DNA of 64,000 nucleotides from G963674685 sp964591275 (lineage in GTDB: Bacteria > Lernaellota > Lernaellaia > JACKCT01), in the NCBI GenBank assembly GCA_964591275.1, contig CAZQAE010000022.1:6855-70854 (forward strand), in the 5' to 3' direction. Position numbers and translations under genes: made by a program. This document shows, piece after piece, positions 27,734 through 36,479 of this stretch. Within the stretch, counting starts at the first letter, position 1. Every line of letters begins with the position of its first letter. The notes below the pieces were generated by a model. It did no database searches. It worked only from the letters and a program-made list of their open reading frames with translations, and was not told the origin of the DNA.

Positions 27734-29041
27734 TCAGTCGAATTCCAATTCGAATGAAGCGCCCAGAAGATGAAGCACACCTTCGCTTTCGTAGGTATAT
27801 CCGTCCGAGGCCCGGGATTTACGTGGGACAAAGTAGTGAAGCTGGTAGGCTGCGTCGATCCGGATGTCCGTGGAAAAGAAATCGCCCGCCTTGAACTGAT
27901 ATCCGAATCCAGTGGATGAAACGTGAACGTCATTGTCGAGCGTTGCTTTTCCTTTGACCGTTTCACCGCCATCAGGGAAACGGGTTCCGATGGTGCGAAA
28001 GGGCGTTTGTTCATATCGATAACCGCCGCGCGCCGTCCAGCGTTCGTTAATTTTCCACTCGGCGGCGGCTTTTGGCGTCCATATATCGATGGTGTGAAAT
28101 TCAGAATGCGCTCCGACAAATTCCGTTTGACCGGCTAGAATCTCGTAGCGGCTCCACTGCCGCCAGGTGATGTCGGATAATACAGTCAGCGCATCAGTCA
28201 CATCGACGGAAAGGCCCAGGGCGACCTCGCGCGGAACGAATGTGTCGAAAAAGTTCATCGGCATGTTCATGGCCGGCAGTTCAAACCCGGATAAAGAGGG
28301 ATACGCAGTCACTTCGATGGAATCGAAGGCACCGTAGGTTTCCGACCGGTAGGTTAGCCCCACGCCCCAGATTTGACCATGCGCAAAGACTCCTCCCAGC
28401 GGCACGGGATTGAAACTTCCCTCCATCCGCGTGCCTTCATTTGAGCTTTCGCCGGAGACTTCCGCCCTTGTCGTGACTTCGCCCTTGCCGCGGAAACCTC
28501 CATGAAATCCGAAACCCAGCGACAACCAGTCGGTGAGGCCGACGCCGAATGCTCCTTGCATAACCATGTTGGCAAGTCCGTAACGGTCGAAGGCGCCCTC
28601 ATTGCTGCGTATATCATCGAAGTACATCATCGTCATGAAGTTATTATCAACGGCAACGCTGAATCCCAGGCCAATCGGCGGAAGGGGCAACTCCTCGCTG
28701 AAGAGTTTGCGAATGTTGGATCGAAAGTTCAGCACGACAATTTTATTGTTCTTCTCCATTTTCGTGTGATCGCCGCCTGACAATCCACCTTCGAGCTTGG
28801 GCTGGGAGTAAATATAGCTGACGCCAACACGATGAAGTCCAGCGCTCGCCAGCCCCGCCGGGTTGTAATAGCAGCCGGAAATGTCCTCATCGTCGGCGGT
28901 CAGCGCGTTGGCCAGCGCAATGCCACGCGCGGACATGCCGAAAGTATTGGGGGTATAAACCAGCGATCCTTCCGCCGGTTGAACCGCGAAGGCGATCAAA
29001 ACCAGGATGGCAACGGCGAGGGATTTATTTCTCTTTTTCAA
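27734..29041 (-). CDS. OMPP1/FadL/TodX-family outer membrane transporter
   Basis: The 435-residue protein has a signal peptide (to about residue 25) and the FadL-family N-terminal plug region: NTFGMSARGIALANALTADD, then DISGCYYNPAGLA. The rest alternates in short amphipathic beta strands typical of a 14-stranded barrel, ending in SFELEFD with the usual phenylalanine near the C-terminus. FadL proteins take up fatty acids or other hydrophobic molecules through the outer membrane. The start is a TTG at 29041 without a strong RBS. Its 3' end adjoins a REPIN-like repeat. Confidence 0.88.
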   Translation of the reverse strand: MKKRNKSLAVAILVLIAFAVQPAEGSLVYTPNTFGMSARGIALANALTADDEDISGCYYNPAGLASAGLHRVGVSYIYSQPKLEGGLSGGDHTKMEKNNKIVVLNFRSNIRKLFSEELPLPPIGLGFSVAVDNNFMTMMYFDDIRSNEGAFDRYGLANMVMQGAFGVGLTDWLSLGFGFHGGFRGKGEVTTRAEVSGESSNEGTRMEGSFNPVPLGGVFAHGQIWGVGLTYRSETYGAFDSIEVTAYPSLSGFELPAMNMPMNFFDTFVPREVALGLSVDVTDALTVLSDITWRQWSRYEILAGQTEFVGAHSEFHTIDIWTPKAAAEWKINERWTARGGYRYEQTPFRTIGTRFPDGGETVKGKATLDNDVHVSSTGFGYQFKAGDFFSTDIRIDAAYQLHYFVPRKSRASDGYTYESEGVLHLLGASFELEFD

Positions 29042-29113
29042 AATCAGACCAAATCGTTAGAGCTTAACAATTGTTAACAGCCCCTTACATCATTTTAGGA
29101 GGAAATTAAACCT

Positions 29114-29272
29114 TTGCGCTCAATCGCTTCATTGGCTCAGGGCGTGTTTTTTGCCGTTGACAGTTTGCGTGCTGTTGTGAATCACGATGCCGATGACGAT
29201 CTTGATGATGACTCGGCGACGGACCTTGGCGACGACGACGACGATGGTGATGATGGATGCTGCGGCTGCTGA
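29114..29272 (+). CDS. Small ORF or gene remnant ending in Asp-rich GCCGC tail
   Basis: A 52-codon frame follows AGGAGG at 29097-29102 with a TTG start at 29114. It reads LRSIASLAQGVFFAVDSL, then an Asp-rich segment, and ends DDGCCGC and stop, the same ending as the large subtilase at 13550-17578. It may be a real small protein, or only the 3' end of a gene whose body has been lost. The ~72-base space to the minus-strand FadL start leaves room only for a short promoter. Confidence 0.45.
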   Translation: MRSIASLAQGVFFAVDSLRAVVNHDADDDLDDDSATDLGDDDDDGDDGCCGC

Positions 29273-29293
29273 ATTAATACGGCTCTGGTTTCA

Positions 29294-29327
29294 CAAAAAG
29301 AAAACCCCGGTTCAGTTAGAACCGGGG
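29294..29327 (-). terminator. Rho-independent terminator
   Basis: Perfect 9-bp stem CCCCGGTTC/GAACCGGGG with a 5-base loop, followed on the minus strand by TTTTCTTTTT. It lies 29 bp downstream of the minus-strand lipoprotein gene at 29356-30288. Confidence 0.9.
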
Positions 29328-29355
29328 CGTATCAGAACAGTGATTTTATTGTCGG

Positions 29356-30288
29356 CTATATGCAGATATCCGGCGTTGGATTCGTAGGAAATTCGCTCTT
29401 GTAGTAGTTGGGATTCACAAAGGTGATCGCGTCGGCGAATATCATCGGAACGGCGGCTTGTATAGCCTGCCCATTCGTATCGACATCCAGCGTATAGGTT
29501 CCCGGAGACACATTGAGTGTGAGATATAGACCGTTGCTCGGGTTTGTATTCGTGCGCGTGGGGTCCGGCATGCCCATGACGTCGAAATATTTGAAGGTCG
29601 TGCCGGTGTTGCCGCTCACATCCGCGCAGCCTACGTACTCCAAGTGAGGTTCAGCGGGATTAGCGTCGAAATATTGCACGATGCCCGCCAGAATGCCCTT
29701 GGTGGGATCCAGGGTTTCACCGAATCCCATGGCGATCCCGGCGCGGGTATCGGAATCAGCAAGGTAAAAGACCCACTGCTCAAAGGTTTCGTAGTTGAAG
29801 CAGTAATGATCGGGATATCCATTTTTGGTGATCTTCACCGAAAATAGCCCCTTGACTGCCGGAGCGTTGAATTCGCATTGCCCCCCGGCGTTGGAAGTGG
29901 TTGTGATCGGCGGATTGAAGGATGCACCGTCGGTGCTTTTCACCAGTTCACAGGTGGCGTCGGCAACGGCGTCGCCCGTCGCAAAGTCTTCGAGAGAAAA
30001 AATGATGTAGTCTGTCGGCGCATCGTCGTCCACATCGTCGTCCACGTCGTCATCGATGTCATCGTCAACGTCGTCATCAACGTCGTCATCCACATCATCA
30101 TCGGCGTCATCATCCACGTCGTCGTCGACGTCGTCGTCGGCGTCGTCGTCGGCGTCGTCTGTATCGTCATCCAAATCGTCATCATCATCGTCGTCGTCGT
30201 CGTCATCGCCGCATGCAGCGATCAGTCCCACTGCGTAAATCAGCGAAAAAACGGCCAGAATTGTTAGGAGCCAGCGAAAATTCTTCAT
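29356..30288 (-). CDS. Lipoprotein with ~60-residue Asp-rich linker and carboxypeptidase-like beta domain
   Basis: The signal peptide ends in LIAAC, a strong lipobox; the cysteine is followed by GDDDD and about 60 residues that are almost all Asp with scattered Val, Ala and Leu. The folded part (residues about 90-310) starts with FSLEDFATGDAVADATCELV and YPDHYCFNYETFE and looks like a carboxypeptidase-regulatory-like beta sandwich (repeat of value plus SNAGGQCEF-type turn). No enzyme motif is seen. GGAGG lies just before the ATG. Likely an outer-membrane or surface lipoprotein held away from the membrane by the acidic linker. Confidence 0.75.
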   Translation of the reverse strand: MKNFRWLLTILAVFSLIYAVGLIAACGDDDDDDDDDDDLDDDTDDADDDADDDVDDDVDDDADDDVDDDVDDDVDDDIDDDVDDDVDDDAPTDYIIFSLEDFATGDAVADATCELVKSTDGASFNPPITTTSNAGGQCEFNAPAVKGLFSVKITKNGYPDHYCFNYETFEQWVFYLADSDTRAGIAMGFGETLDPTKGILAGIVQYFDANPAEPHLEYVGCADVSGNTGTTFKYFDVMGMPDPTRTNTNPSNGLYLTLNVSPGTYTLDVDTNGQAIQAAVPMIFADAITFVNPNYYKSEFPTNPTPDICI

Positions 30289-30465
30289 TATGTCCTCCCG
30301 GGTCTTAGAAAATGAAACTGTGATTCGATTGAAGCTTCCTTCAACCGCCGGTGATTATACACAATGTGCAATTGTTGACAAATCATTGACGGCAACTGCC
30401 CGATAACGGATATTCGATAGCGCATGAAGTGAGCCCATCGCTTTTGTCCACCGGAGGAAAAAACC

Positions 30466-32031
30466 ATGTTCAAGCAAACGCAAATTGTTTTCTTGGTCTC
30501 AATCCTGCTATTCACCGTTTTGTTTTTTCAAATCGGATGCGGCGATGACGATGACGATGATGATAATGACGACATTTTCGTAAATGACGACACAGACGAT
30601 GACGCGGATGATGATGCGGACGACGACGCGGATGATGACGTGGATGATGATGCGGATGACGACACGACCGATGAGGTCTGCGATCCCGATCCCCTCCTGG
30701 GCATGAGCTATGACGAAACGCCGGGGCCGGGAATCCTGCGCCAAAAGGCCGTTGAATACGATTTGTGGCACGAACAATGGCATCAGCCGAATTACGGTTC
30801 GACGGTGGAAGTGACCTTCACGGATGAAAACCGGCCGGAAGCCGCGTTCTACGGCGGAACCGGCGACTCATGCATGTGGACCGGGACATACCTTGCCTCG
30901 CAGGCCCTTCGCTATCACGTTACTAAAGACGAACAGGCCAGGCAAAACGTCATCAAATCCGTACGGGCGCTTGATCGACATTTGCACGTCACCGGACGTC
31001 CGGGTTTCATCGCCCGCTACGTGGGTCCCATGGATGATCCAAAATATGGCGATGTACAGGCCGACTGCGACGAAGAGCCCGAATATTATCATTGCCTGAC
31101 CGAAGGCGAATTCGCCGGCGATTTCTGGAAGGGCAACACAAGCCGGGATCAATACACGGGCTGGTTTTTCGGCATGGCTCTGGCTTACGATACGCTCACC
31201 GATGACCGGGACGAAGAGGTGCAGGAAGTCAAGGCGATGATCGAAGCTGATATGACGGAAGTTCTCGACGCGCTCATGGAGCAGTACTGGCGAATCATCG
31301 ATGTGGACGACATCGCCACGACCGCCGCGCCGGGAGTCCTCCCCACTATGCAGCAGACCTGGGCCTTGATCGGCTATAACATTACGGGGCTGGAACGATT
31401 TCAAGAGATTTTTGAATTTTGGGCCAACCCGGAGCGAAGGCCGATGCTCCGGGCGATGAACATCTCCATCACGAACCGCTACACGCAGCATTACGGCCTG
31501 AATCTCGCGCATCAAAATTTTTTCAATCTCATGAGATTGTCCAGGCCATATTGCCAGGCCAATGATTTCATCAAACGCATTTTCGCAGAGCAGTTGCACT
31601 ACCACTGCGATCTTTCGCACAACGCCTTTTTCACGCTGATCCACATGAGTCAAAGCGATCTGGCCGATGAGGATTATTGGCAGTTGCAATATGATCAGAT
31701 GCTGCAGGATCTTAACGATTTCCGCGACGCTCCCAACGATCAGTATTTCGTGGAGCCGCCAGCGGCGCCTGTTGACCCGATTTCGGTGCTACTGCATGAG
31801 TTGCAGCAGAACGCGCCCTGGCTGGCGGATATCATGGGAGATGTTGACATACAGGCTCTGGACGCTTATCCGGTTCCCTTTCAGTGCACAACGGATTTCT
31901 TATGGCAGCGCAATCCCTGGCACATGAGCCCTTGCGGCGCGGACAATCCGCAAAAGGTGAATCCTGGTGCCGATTATCTTGTCGCCTATTGGATGGCTTC
32001 CGCCTACGGTTTCATTGAGAAGTCTATGTAA
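30466..32031 (+). CDS. Asp-linker lipoprotein, paralog of the 25726-27306 protein
   Basis: The signal sequence ends in FFQIGC and is followed by GDDDDDDD and about 45 more acidic residues. The globular part (residues about 75-515) is homologous to the secreted protein at 25726-27306: MWTGTYLASQALRYHVTKDE, VTGRPGFIARY, and at the end WQRNPWH and GADYLVAYWMASAYG. The fold is probably an alpha/alpha toroid; the substrate is unknown. In this copy the acidic segment is N-terminal next to the lipid anchor, whereas in the paralog it is C-terminal with a CCGL ending. GGAGG lies nine bases before the ATG. Confidence 0.8.
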   Translation: MFKQTQIVFLVSILLFTVLFFQIGCGDDDDDDDNDDIFVNDDTDDDADDDADDDADDDVDDDADDDTTDEVCDPDPLLGMSYDETPGPGILRQKAVEYDLWHEQWHQPNYGSTVEVTFTDENRPEAAFYGGTGDSCMWTGTYLASQALRYHVTKDEQARQNVIKSVRALDRHLHVTGRPGFIARYVGPMDDPKYGDVQADCDEEPEYYHCLTEGEFAGDFWKGNTSRDQYTGWFFGMALAYDTLTDDRDEEVQEVKAMIEADMTEVLDALMEQYWRIIDVDDIATTAAPGVLPTMQQTWALIGYNITGLERFQEIFEFWANPERRPMLRAMNISITNRYTQHYGLNLAHQNFFNLMRLSRPYCQANDFIKRIFAEQLHYHCDLSHNAFFTLIHMSQSDLADEDYWQLQYDQMLQDLNDFRDAPNDQYFVEPPAAPVDPISVLLHELQQNAPWLADIMGDVDIQALDAYPVPFQCTTDFLWQRNPWHMSPCGADNPQKVNPGADYLVAYWMASAYGFIEKSM

Positions 32032-32110
32032 AGAAGCCATCAAAGACATCGATTTTTGAAGAAAACATAAAGCGTTGTTATTCGCCGCCGATTTTTGGTA
32101 GTTTATAAAA

Positions 32111-33907
32111 ATGACTGCCTTAAAAAAACGCTTTTTTCTTCTGGCGCTCTTCACGCTCATGACAGGAATCCTCGCCGCCTGCTCATCCATCCAGACCTGG
32201 AGCGCCGACAGGCAGTTAAAAGCCGGTGAGTGCCAGGATGCCGTTGAGGAATACGAATACCGATTCGAGAAAAAACCGAGCTTAAAAGACAGCGAAAAGG
32301 TTATGCGTCGCTACCGAAAAGCTCGGCGCTGCGCGGCGGATCAGGCTATCAACAAGGCCATGCAAAAGTTGGAAGGCGGCCACCTGACCGAAGCTTTTTT
32401 CGCTCTTCAAAAATCCTTGCGCTTTGCTGAAGCCGACAAGAAGTATCGCGAAGCATCGGGCAAGATAGAAGCGCAGCGCAAAATTGTCCGGGCGATGCTG
32501 AATGACGCCGCAAGCCTGGCGACCAAAGGCTCTTTCGATGAAGCGGCGGCAAAAATCCGTGATGCCAAAAAGCGCGATCCGGAATTTGCGAATGATGAAG
32601 ATCAGGGACTGCGTGGACTAAAACGGGCGCTTAAGGGTTTTATTGCCGGAGCAAAAGACTTGGCTGGTCGCGGAAAGTATCTCGAAGCCGAAAGCGCCTT
32701 GCAGAGCTCAGCAAAGTTTTTGTCCGATTACGGGCCAATTCGCGAAGCCTTCGCCGATTTATATTCTGAATTTGCACGGGATCACATTTCTAACGACCGG
32801 TTGGGCCACGCGCTCCTCGTTTGCGTCCGAGCCGCCCAAACTGTCAAAGATGACAGACTGCGCAGTCTGGAATCAGAAATCATCGCAGCACTGGCCCAGG
32901 AAATGCGGCAAAGCTTTGTTGTGAAGGCCGGGGGGCGAAGCGGACGGCCATATGTTCATAAAATCGCCGGAAGGCTGGAAGAAAAGTCGAACAATTTATT
33001 TTCCGCCAACTCTACCGCACGCATTCCTGTATGGACTTTCAACATTGCTGAAACAACGCAACGGTCGGATTATTTCCAAAAGCCGGAAAATCTTTCAAAA
33101 AAATACCGAAGCGGCTACAAATCGGTGCGCAATCCTGATTATGACCGCGCCGCTGACAGGCTGTCCGACGCCCGGCGCCAAGAGCTGAATAATGAGAGGA
33201 GGCTATCGAGGCTGTCTGAAGATCAGTCGCGGGAAATGGAGCGGGTTGAAAAAGACAGGCGTCGCATCGCAGGCGACATGCCCGAAGATCCGAATCAACA
33301 GGAATCATGGCGAAGACGCTTATCCAGCGCGGAAGATAAAGTAGCGCGTCTGAGAAACAAGCACAGCCGTGAGCGGCGGGATATGGAGCGCGAGTTGCAG
33401 CGCCGTCGCCATCGCGTGATTGAAAGGGAGCGGGAGCTTAATAAAACACCGAGCACCAGGCGGAAACCCGTCTACTCCTATTGGTCCTATCAAAGGCTGC
33501 ATAAGACTCGGAGCGTTTCGACCATCCTGTATCTGGGGCTGGCAGCGCCGAAGCCCGCAACAGATTCCTACGCCGGGGAGGTTCATGGCAATTGGAAAAG
33601 CACCGATTATACTATCATCGGCCACAATCGAAGGCTGGGAATAAACCCCAAAAAGGCGAGATTGGATTCGATAAAAACTGTTCGCGAACATTCCGAGGCG
33701 AGCGCCATCAACAAAGCGGCTTCGTGGTTTATAAAAACCACCAATAAACTTCTGGCTAAATCCTATGAGGGTCAATGGAAAGAGGCTGCCGGAGAGGAGC
33801 GAGTTGAACTTTACGTCAAGTACGCGCTTTTGCAGGAGCCAAAAAATCGCATCGCCGCCAATCTCCCTTATGATGTCAACGAAAAGGATATTCCGAGCTT
33901 CCCTTAG
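32111..33907 (+). CDS. Lipoprotein with helical repeats and coiled coil
   Basis: The 598-residue protein has a good lipobox (GILAAC). Residues about 30-240 are helical repeats with TPR-like periodicity (GKYLEAESALQSSAKF, GSFDEAAAKIRDAKKRDP). Residues about 340-455 are a strongly charged Arg/Glu-rich coiled coil (RRDMERELQRRRHRVIERER). The C-terminal part is unrecognised. The product may be an envelope scaffold; no enzymatic motif is present. There is no clear Shine-Dalgarno sequence before the ATG. Confidence 0.7.
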   Translation: MTALKKRFFLLALFTLMTGILAACSSIQTWSADRQLKAGECQDAVEEYEYRFEKKPSLKDSEKVMRRYRKARRCAADQAINKAMQKLEGGHLTEAFFALQKSLRFAEADKKYREASGKIEAQRKIVRAMLNDAASLATKGSFDEAAAKIRDAKKRDPEFANDEDQGLRGLKRALKGFIAGAKDLAGRGKYLEAESALQSSAKFLSDYGPIREAFADLYSEFARDHISNDRLGHALLVCVRAAQTVKDDRLRSLESEIIAALAQEMRQSFVVKAGGRSGRPYVHKIAGRLEEKSNNLFSANSTARIPVWTFNIAETTQRSDYFQKPENLSKKYRSGYKSVRNPDYDRAADRLSDARRQELNNERRLSRLSEDQSREMERVEKDRRRIAGDMPEDPNQQESWRRRLSSAEDKVARLRNKHSRERRDMERELQRRRHRVIERERELNKTPSTRRKPVYSYWSYQRLHKTRSVSTILYLGLAAPKPATDSYAGEVHGNWKSTDYTIIGHNRRLGINPKKARLDSIKTVREHSEASAINKAASWFIKTTNKLLAKSYEGQWKEAAGEERVELYVKYALLQEPKNRIAANLPYDVNEKDIPSFP

Positions 33908-33917
33908 GTAGTTTCCA

Positions 33918-34079
33918 TCCCAGAACTGAGTATGGGACTGGCGTGGTTCCTCGACCCAGACTGAGCAATTTTTTGTGAGGTCAAGGAAATCAAGGGTTTG
34001 TGCGGAGGCGTACCCAAGTACGCCGCACAATCAAACCCGAAAATTGACGACGAGATCGCGGAAAAGGGCCATTCTGGGA
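33918..34079. repeat. 162-bp palindromic intergenic element
   Basis: The element starts TCCCAGAAC and ends ATTCTGGGA, imperfect inverted termini. Its centre is a strong hairpin: GGCGTAC/GTACGCC around a CCAA loop, extended by TTGTGC/GCACAA and bounded by GGGTTTG (33994-34000) and CAAACCC (34032-34038). It fills most of the gap between the lipoprotein and SDR genes and contains no credible gene. It looks like a non-autonomous repeat or a structured RNA. Confidence 0.6.
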
Positions 34080-34193
34080 CAGGAACTAGATAATTCCGCC
34101 GTGGAATTAGTTGACCATAGCCAAAGCGGGCTTTACGCTGACGGGTGCCAGTTCGTGATAAATGCACCCATTGATTTTTGAAAGGACCGGGAA

Positions 34194-34949
34194 ATGACAA
34201 AGCGTTTTCAGGACAAAGTCGTCATGGTGACCGGCGCCAGTCGCGGCATCGGCGAGGCCATCGCGCGTGGATTCGCCGCCGAGGGTGCGAAAGTGGCATT
34301 GCTCAGTCGTAAGCAGGAAGCCCTGGACGCCGTCGCCGCAAAGATCGCCGAAGATGGAGGCGAGGCTTTCCCTTTCGCTTTTCACCTGGGAAAAGCCGAG
34401 ATGGCGGGGCAGGCCATAGAAGCCGTCAAGGGAAAATTCGGACGCATCGACGTTCTCGTCAACAACGCGGGCACCAATCCCATTTTCGGCCCGTCCATGT
34501 TCGCTGAAGAGGCGGCTTTCGATAAAATATTCGCGGTCAACGTCAAAGGCCCTTTCTTTTTATCCAAACAGGTCCTGACCGTATTTCAGGAGCAGGGCGG
34601 CGGCGTCATCGTCAACATCGCTTCCGTTGCGGCTATCAAGCCCATGCCTCTGATCGGTATTTACTCCGTGAGCAAAACGGCCCTCGTTGGATTGGGACGC
34701 ATGATGGCCGCGGAGTGGGCGCCTTTCAATGTTCGCGTCAACACGGTATGCCCCGGCCTTATAAAAACAAAATTCTCCCAGGCAATATGGGGCTCGGAGG
34801 ACGCCTTGAAATTCGCCCTGGAATCTCAAAAAATCAAGAAACTAGGCGAACCGGAAGATATTACCGGAGCGGTGATGTTTTTGGCCTCGGATGACGCCGC
34901 ATTCGTCACCGGCCAGGAAATCCTCGTTGATGGCGGCAGCCTGATATAG
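34194..34949 (+). CDS. Short-chain dehydrogenase/reductase
   Basis: A 251-residue classical SDR. The NAD(P)-binding TGASRGIG is at residues 13-20, NNAG near 91, the catalytic Ser in NIASVAA and Tyr157-Lys161 in YSVSK. After it come VNTVCPGLIKT and the ending FVTGQEILVDGGSL. SDRs oxidise or reduce alcohol/carbonyl groups; the substrate cannot be read from the sequence. AAAGGACCGGGAA precedes the ATG. It stands alone, 238 bp before lpxC. Confidence 0.92.
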   Translation: MTKRFQDKVVMVTGASRGIGEAIARGFAAEGAKVALLSRKQEALDAVAAKIAEDGGEAFPFAFHLGKAEMAGQAIEAVKGKFGRIDVLVNNAGTNPIFGPSMFAEEAAFDKIFAVNVKGPFFLSKQVLTVFQEQGGGVIVNIASVAAIKPMPLIGIYSVSKTALVGLGRMMAAEWAPFNVRVNTVCPGLIKTKFSQAIWGSEDALKFALESQKIKKLGEPEDITGAVMFLASDDAAFVTGQEILVDGGSLI

Positions 34950-34959
34950 TTGCACAAGC

Positions 34960-34980
34960 GCCACAGGCCTGTGGCATTTT
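34960..34980 (+). terminator. Possible terminator after the SDR gene
   Basis: Perfect 16-base palindrome GCCACAGGCCTGTGGC followed by ATTTT. A second small hairpin (CCCGC/GCGGG) follows near 34988-35004. The T run is short, so this is a weak call. Confidence 0.45.
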
Positions 34981-35042
34981 CGCAACACCCGCCTTCTGCG
35001 GGCGCTGAATTTGTGAAACCAATACTTTAAGGAGTTGCTTGT

Positions 35043-35121
35043 AACTTATTGATAAGTTTGTCTAATTTGACTTTAGAGGTATTATAAGTAAACGCACGGT
35101 GCCAATGGCACGCCACTTGCT
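35043..35121 (+). promoter_or_regulatory. Sigma-54 (-24/-12) promoter with upstream palindrome
   Basis: TGGCACGCCACTTGCT at 35106-35121 fits the sigma-54 consensus TGGCAC-N5-TTGC; GG at 35107-35108 and GC at 35119-35120 are separated by exactly ten bases. Transcription would start near 35132, about 55 bases before the lpxC ATG. An inverted repeat AACTTAT-TG-ATAAGTT lies at 35043-35058 and could bind an activator of the enhancer-binding family. Confidence 0.7.
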
Positions 35122-35186
35122 CTTTATTCTTATCGGATGCATTGAAATTTCTCTTTAATTATTTCCTTTCGAAAGGACCCGTTTTT

Positions 35187-36116
35187 ATGGGCGGGGCACA
35201 AAGTATGTTTTATCAGCAAACCCTCAACGCCGACTTTTCCTGTTCGGGGATTGGTTTGCACTCGGGCAAAAAGGTCAATCTGACAGTCAGCCCCGCTCCG
35301 TCGGGTTTTGGCATTCAGTTCGTCAGAACGGACCTTCGCGGCAAAAATAAAGTCAAAGTCGGTCCCTCGACCGTTTCGGGCACAAGCTTCGCCACGACGA
35401 TATCCGGTAAAGATTTTTATATCTCCACGGTCGAACACCTCATGTCCGCGCTGGTCGGAATGGGCGTGGACAACGCCATCGTCAAGATCGACGGCGAGGA
35501 AGTGCCGATCATGGACGGATCCGCAGCGCCTTTCGCCTGCCTGATCGCCTCGGTCGGCTTACGCAGACAAAGCAAGCCCAGGCTTTATATGGAGATCGTA
35601 AGGCCCATCATGATCCGCGAGGCCGGCAAGTCCGTCGCCCTTTATCCGCACGATGGTTTTCGCGTTGATTGCGAGATCGATTTCGAGCACCCGGCCATCA
35701 ACACGCAACGCCTGGAAATCGAAATCACGCCGGAAAGCTACATCAGTGATATCGCCCCGGCTCGCACCTTCGGATTTTTGTCCGAAATCAGCATGCTCCA
35801 GGCCAACGGCCTCGCTGCCGGCGGCGGACTGGACAACGCAGTGGTTCTGGGCGACTACTCGGTTCTCAACAAGGGCGGCCTGCGCTTCCCGGATGAGTTT
35901 GTCCGACACAAAATCCTCGACTCCCTCGGCGATTTGTATCTGGCCGGAATGCCGATCCTGGGACGTTTCGTCGCCTACAAATCGGGCCACGGCCTCAACA
36001 ACCGCCTGGCGCGAAAGCTCATGACCGAAAGCGAAAGCTGGCGAATAGTAGAGCGCGCTCCGCAACGTGCGCGAGAATTTGTCGCCGGAATGCCCGCCGC
36101 CGCCTGGGCAAGATAA
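35187..36116 (+). CDS. lpxC: UDP-3-O-acyl-N-acetylglucosamine deacetylase
   Basis: LpxC carries out the committed step of lipid A synthesis, removing acetate from UDP-3-O-acyl-GlcNAc with a Zn ion. With the start at ATG 35187 (AAGGA ten bases upstream) the protein has 310 residues, the usual length. The zinc ligands are visible: His84 in TVEHLMSAL, His241 and Asp245 in HKILDSLGDLYLAG, and the catalytic His near 268 in SGHGLNN. QTLNADFSCSGIGLHSGKKV is the family N-terminus. The gene is proof of an LPS-type outer membrane. It is the only gene between a sigma-54 promoter and a terminator. Confidence 0.97.
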   Translation: MGGAQSMFYQQTLNADFSCSGIGLHSGKKVNLTVSPAPSGFGIQFVRTDLRGKNKVKVGPSTVSGTSFATTISGKDFYISTVEHLMSALVGMGVDNAIVKIDGEEVPIMDGSAAPFACLIASVGLRRQSKPRLYMEIVRPIMIREAGKSVALYPHDGFRVDCEIDFEHPAINTQRLEIEITPESYISDIAPARTFGFLSEISMLQANGLAAGGGLDNAVVLGDYSVLNKGGLRFPDEFVRHKILDSLGDLYLAGMPILGRFVAYKSGHGLNNRLARKLMTESESWRIVERAPQRAREFVAGMPAAAWAR

Positions 36117-36142
36117 AACAAAAAAACAATATCGATTATCCG

Positions 36143-36175
36143 AATCCCCGATCTAAAAAAGGTCGGGGATTTTTT
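36143..36175 (+). terminator. Rho-independent terminator after lpxC
   Basis: Stem ATCCCCGAtC/GGTCGGGGAT around a TAAAAAA loop, followed by TTTTTT. It is 27 bases after the lpxC stop. Confidence 0.92.
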
Positions 36176-36479
36176 CGTGGTTTCTCTATCGATCCATTGG
36201 AACTTGAGAAATTGCGATGGGCATTGCAAAGCCTCGGGTGCCCCTGTCATTCCATTTTATGGATATCAGTCGCCAAGGGTCGAAAAGCTGCGCCTGTGAT
36301 TCGAAAGGCTCATCGCCAAAGACGACCGCGCCGCATCAAAATACTTTTGCTTTGATTCGTAGTAAAACTATCATTCACACGGCCAATGCGGTATATTTGA
36401 TTTGTTAAAATTTGAATGGGGCAAAATTACGGTTTTCTTTGAAAGGTTGCGATGCAATCTTTCAATACGGGAGCGCCTT
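36176..36479. other. Intergenic region without recognisable gene
   Basis: A 304-bp gap between the lpxC terminator and the beta-helix lipoprotein. A short segment (GCAAAGCCTCGGGTGCCCCT, 36226-36245) weakly resembles the sequence left of repeat copy D (27461-27480). Otherwise nothing is seen. Confidence 0.5.

Noticed and set aside
33320..34030. 236-codon minus-strand frame over the lipoprotein 3' half
   Set aside because: Antisense to the coiled-coil lipoprotein and the palindromic element; no protein-like features.
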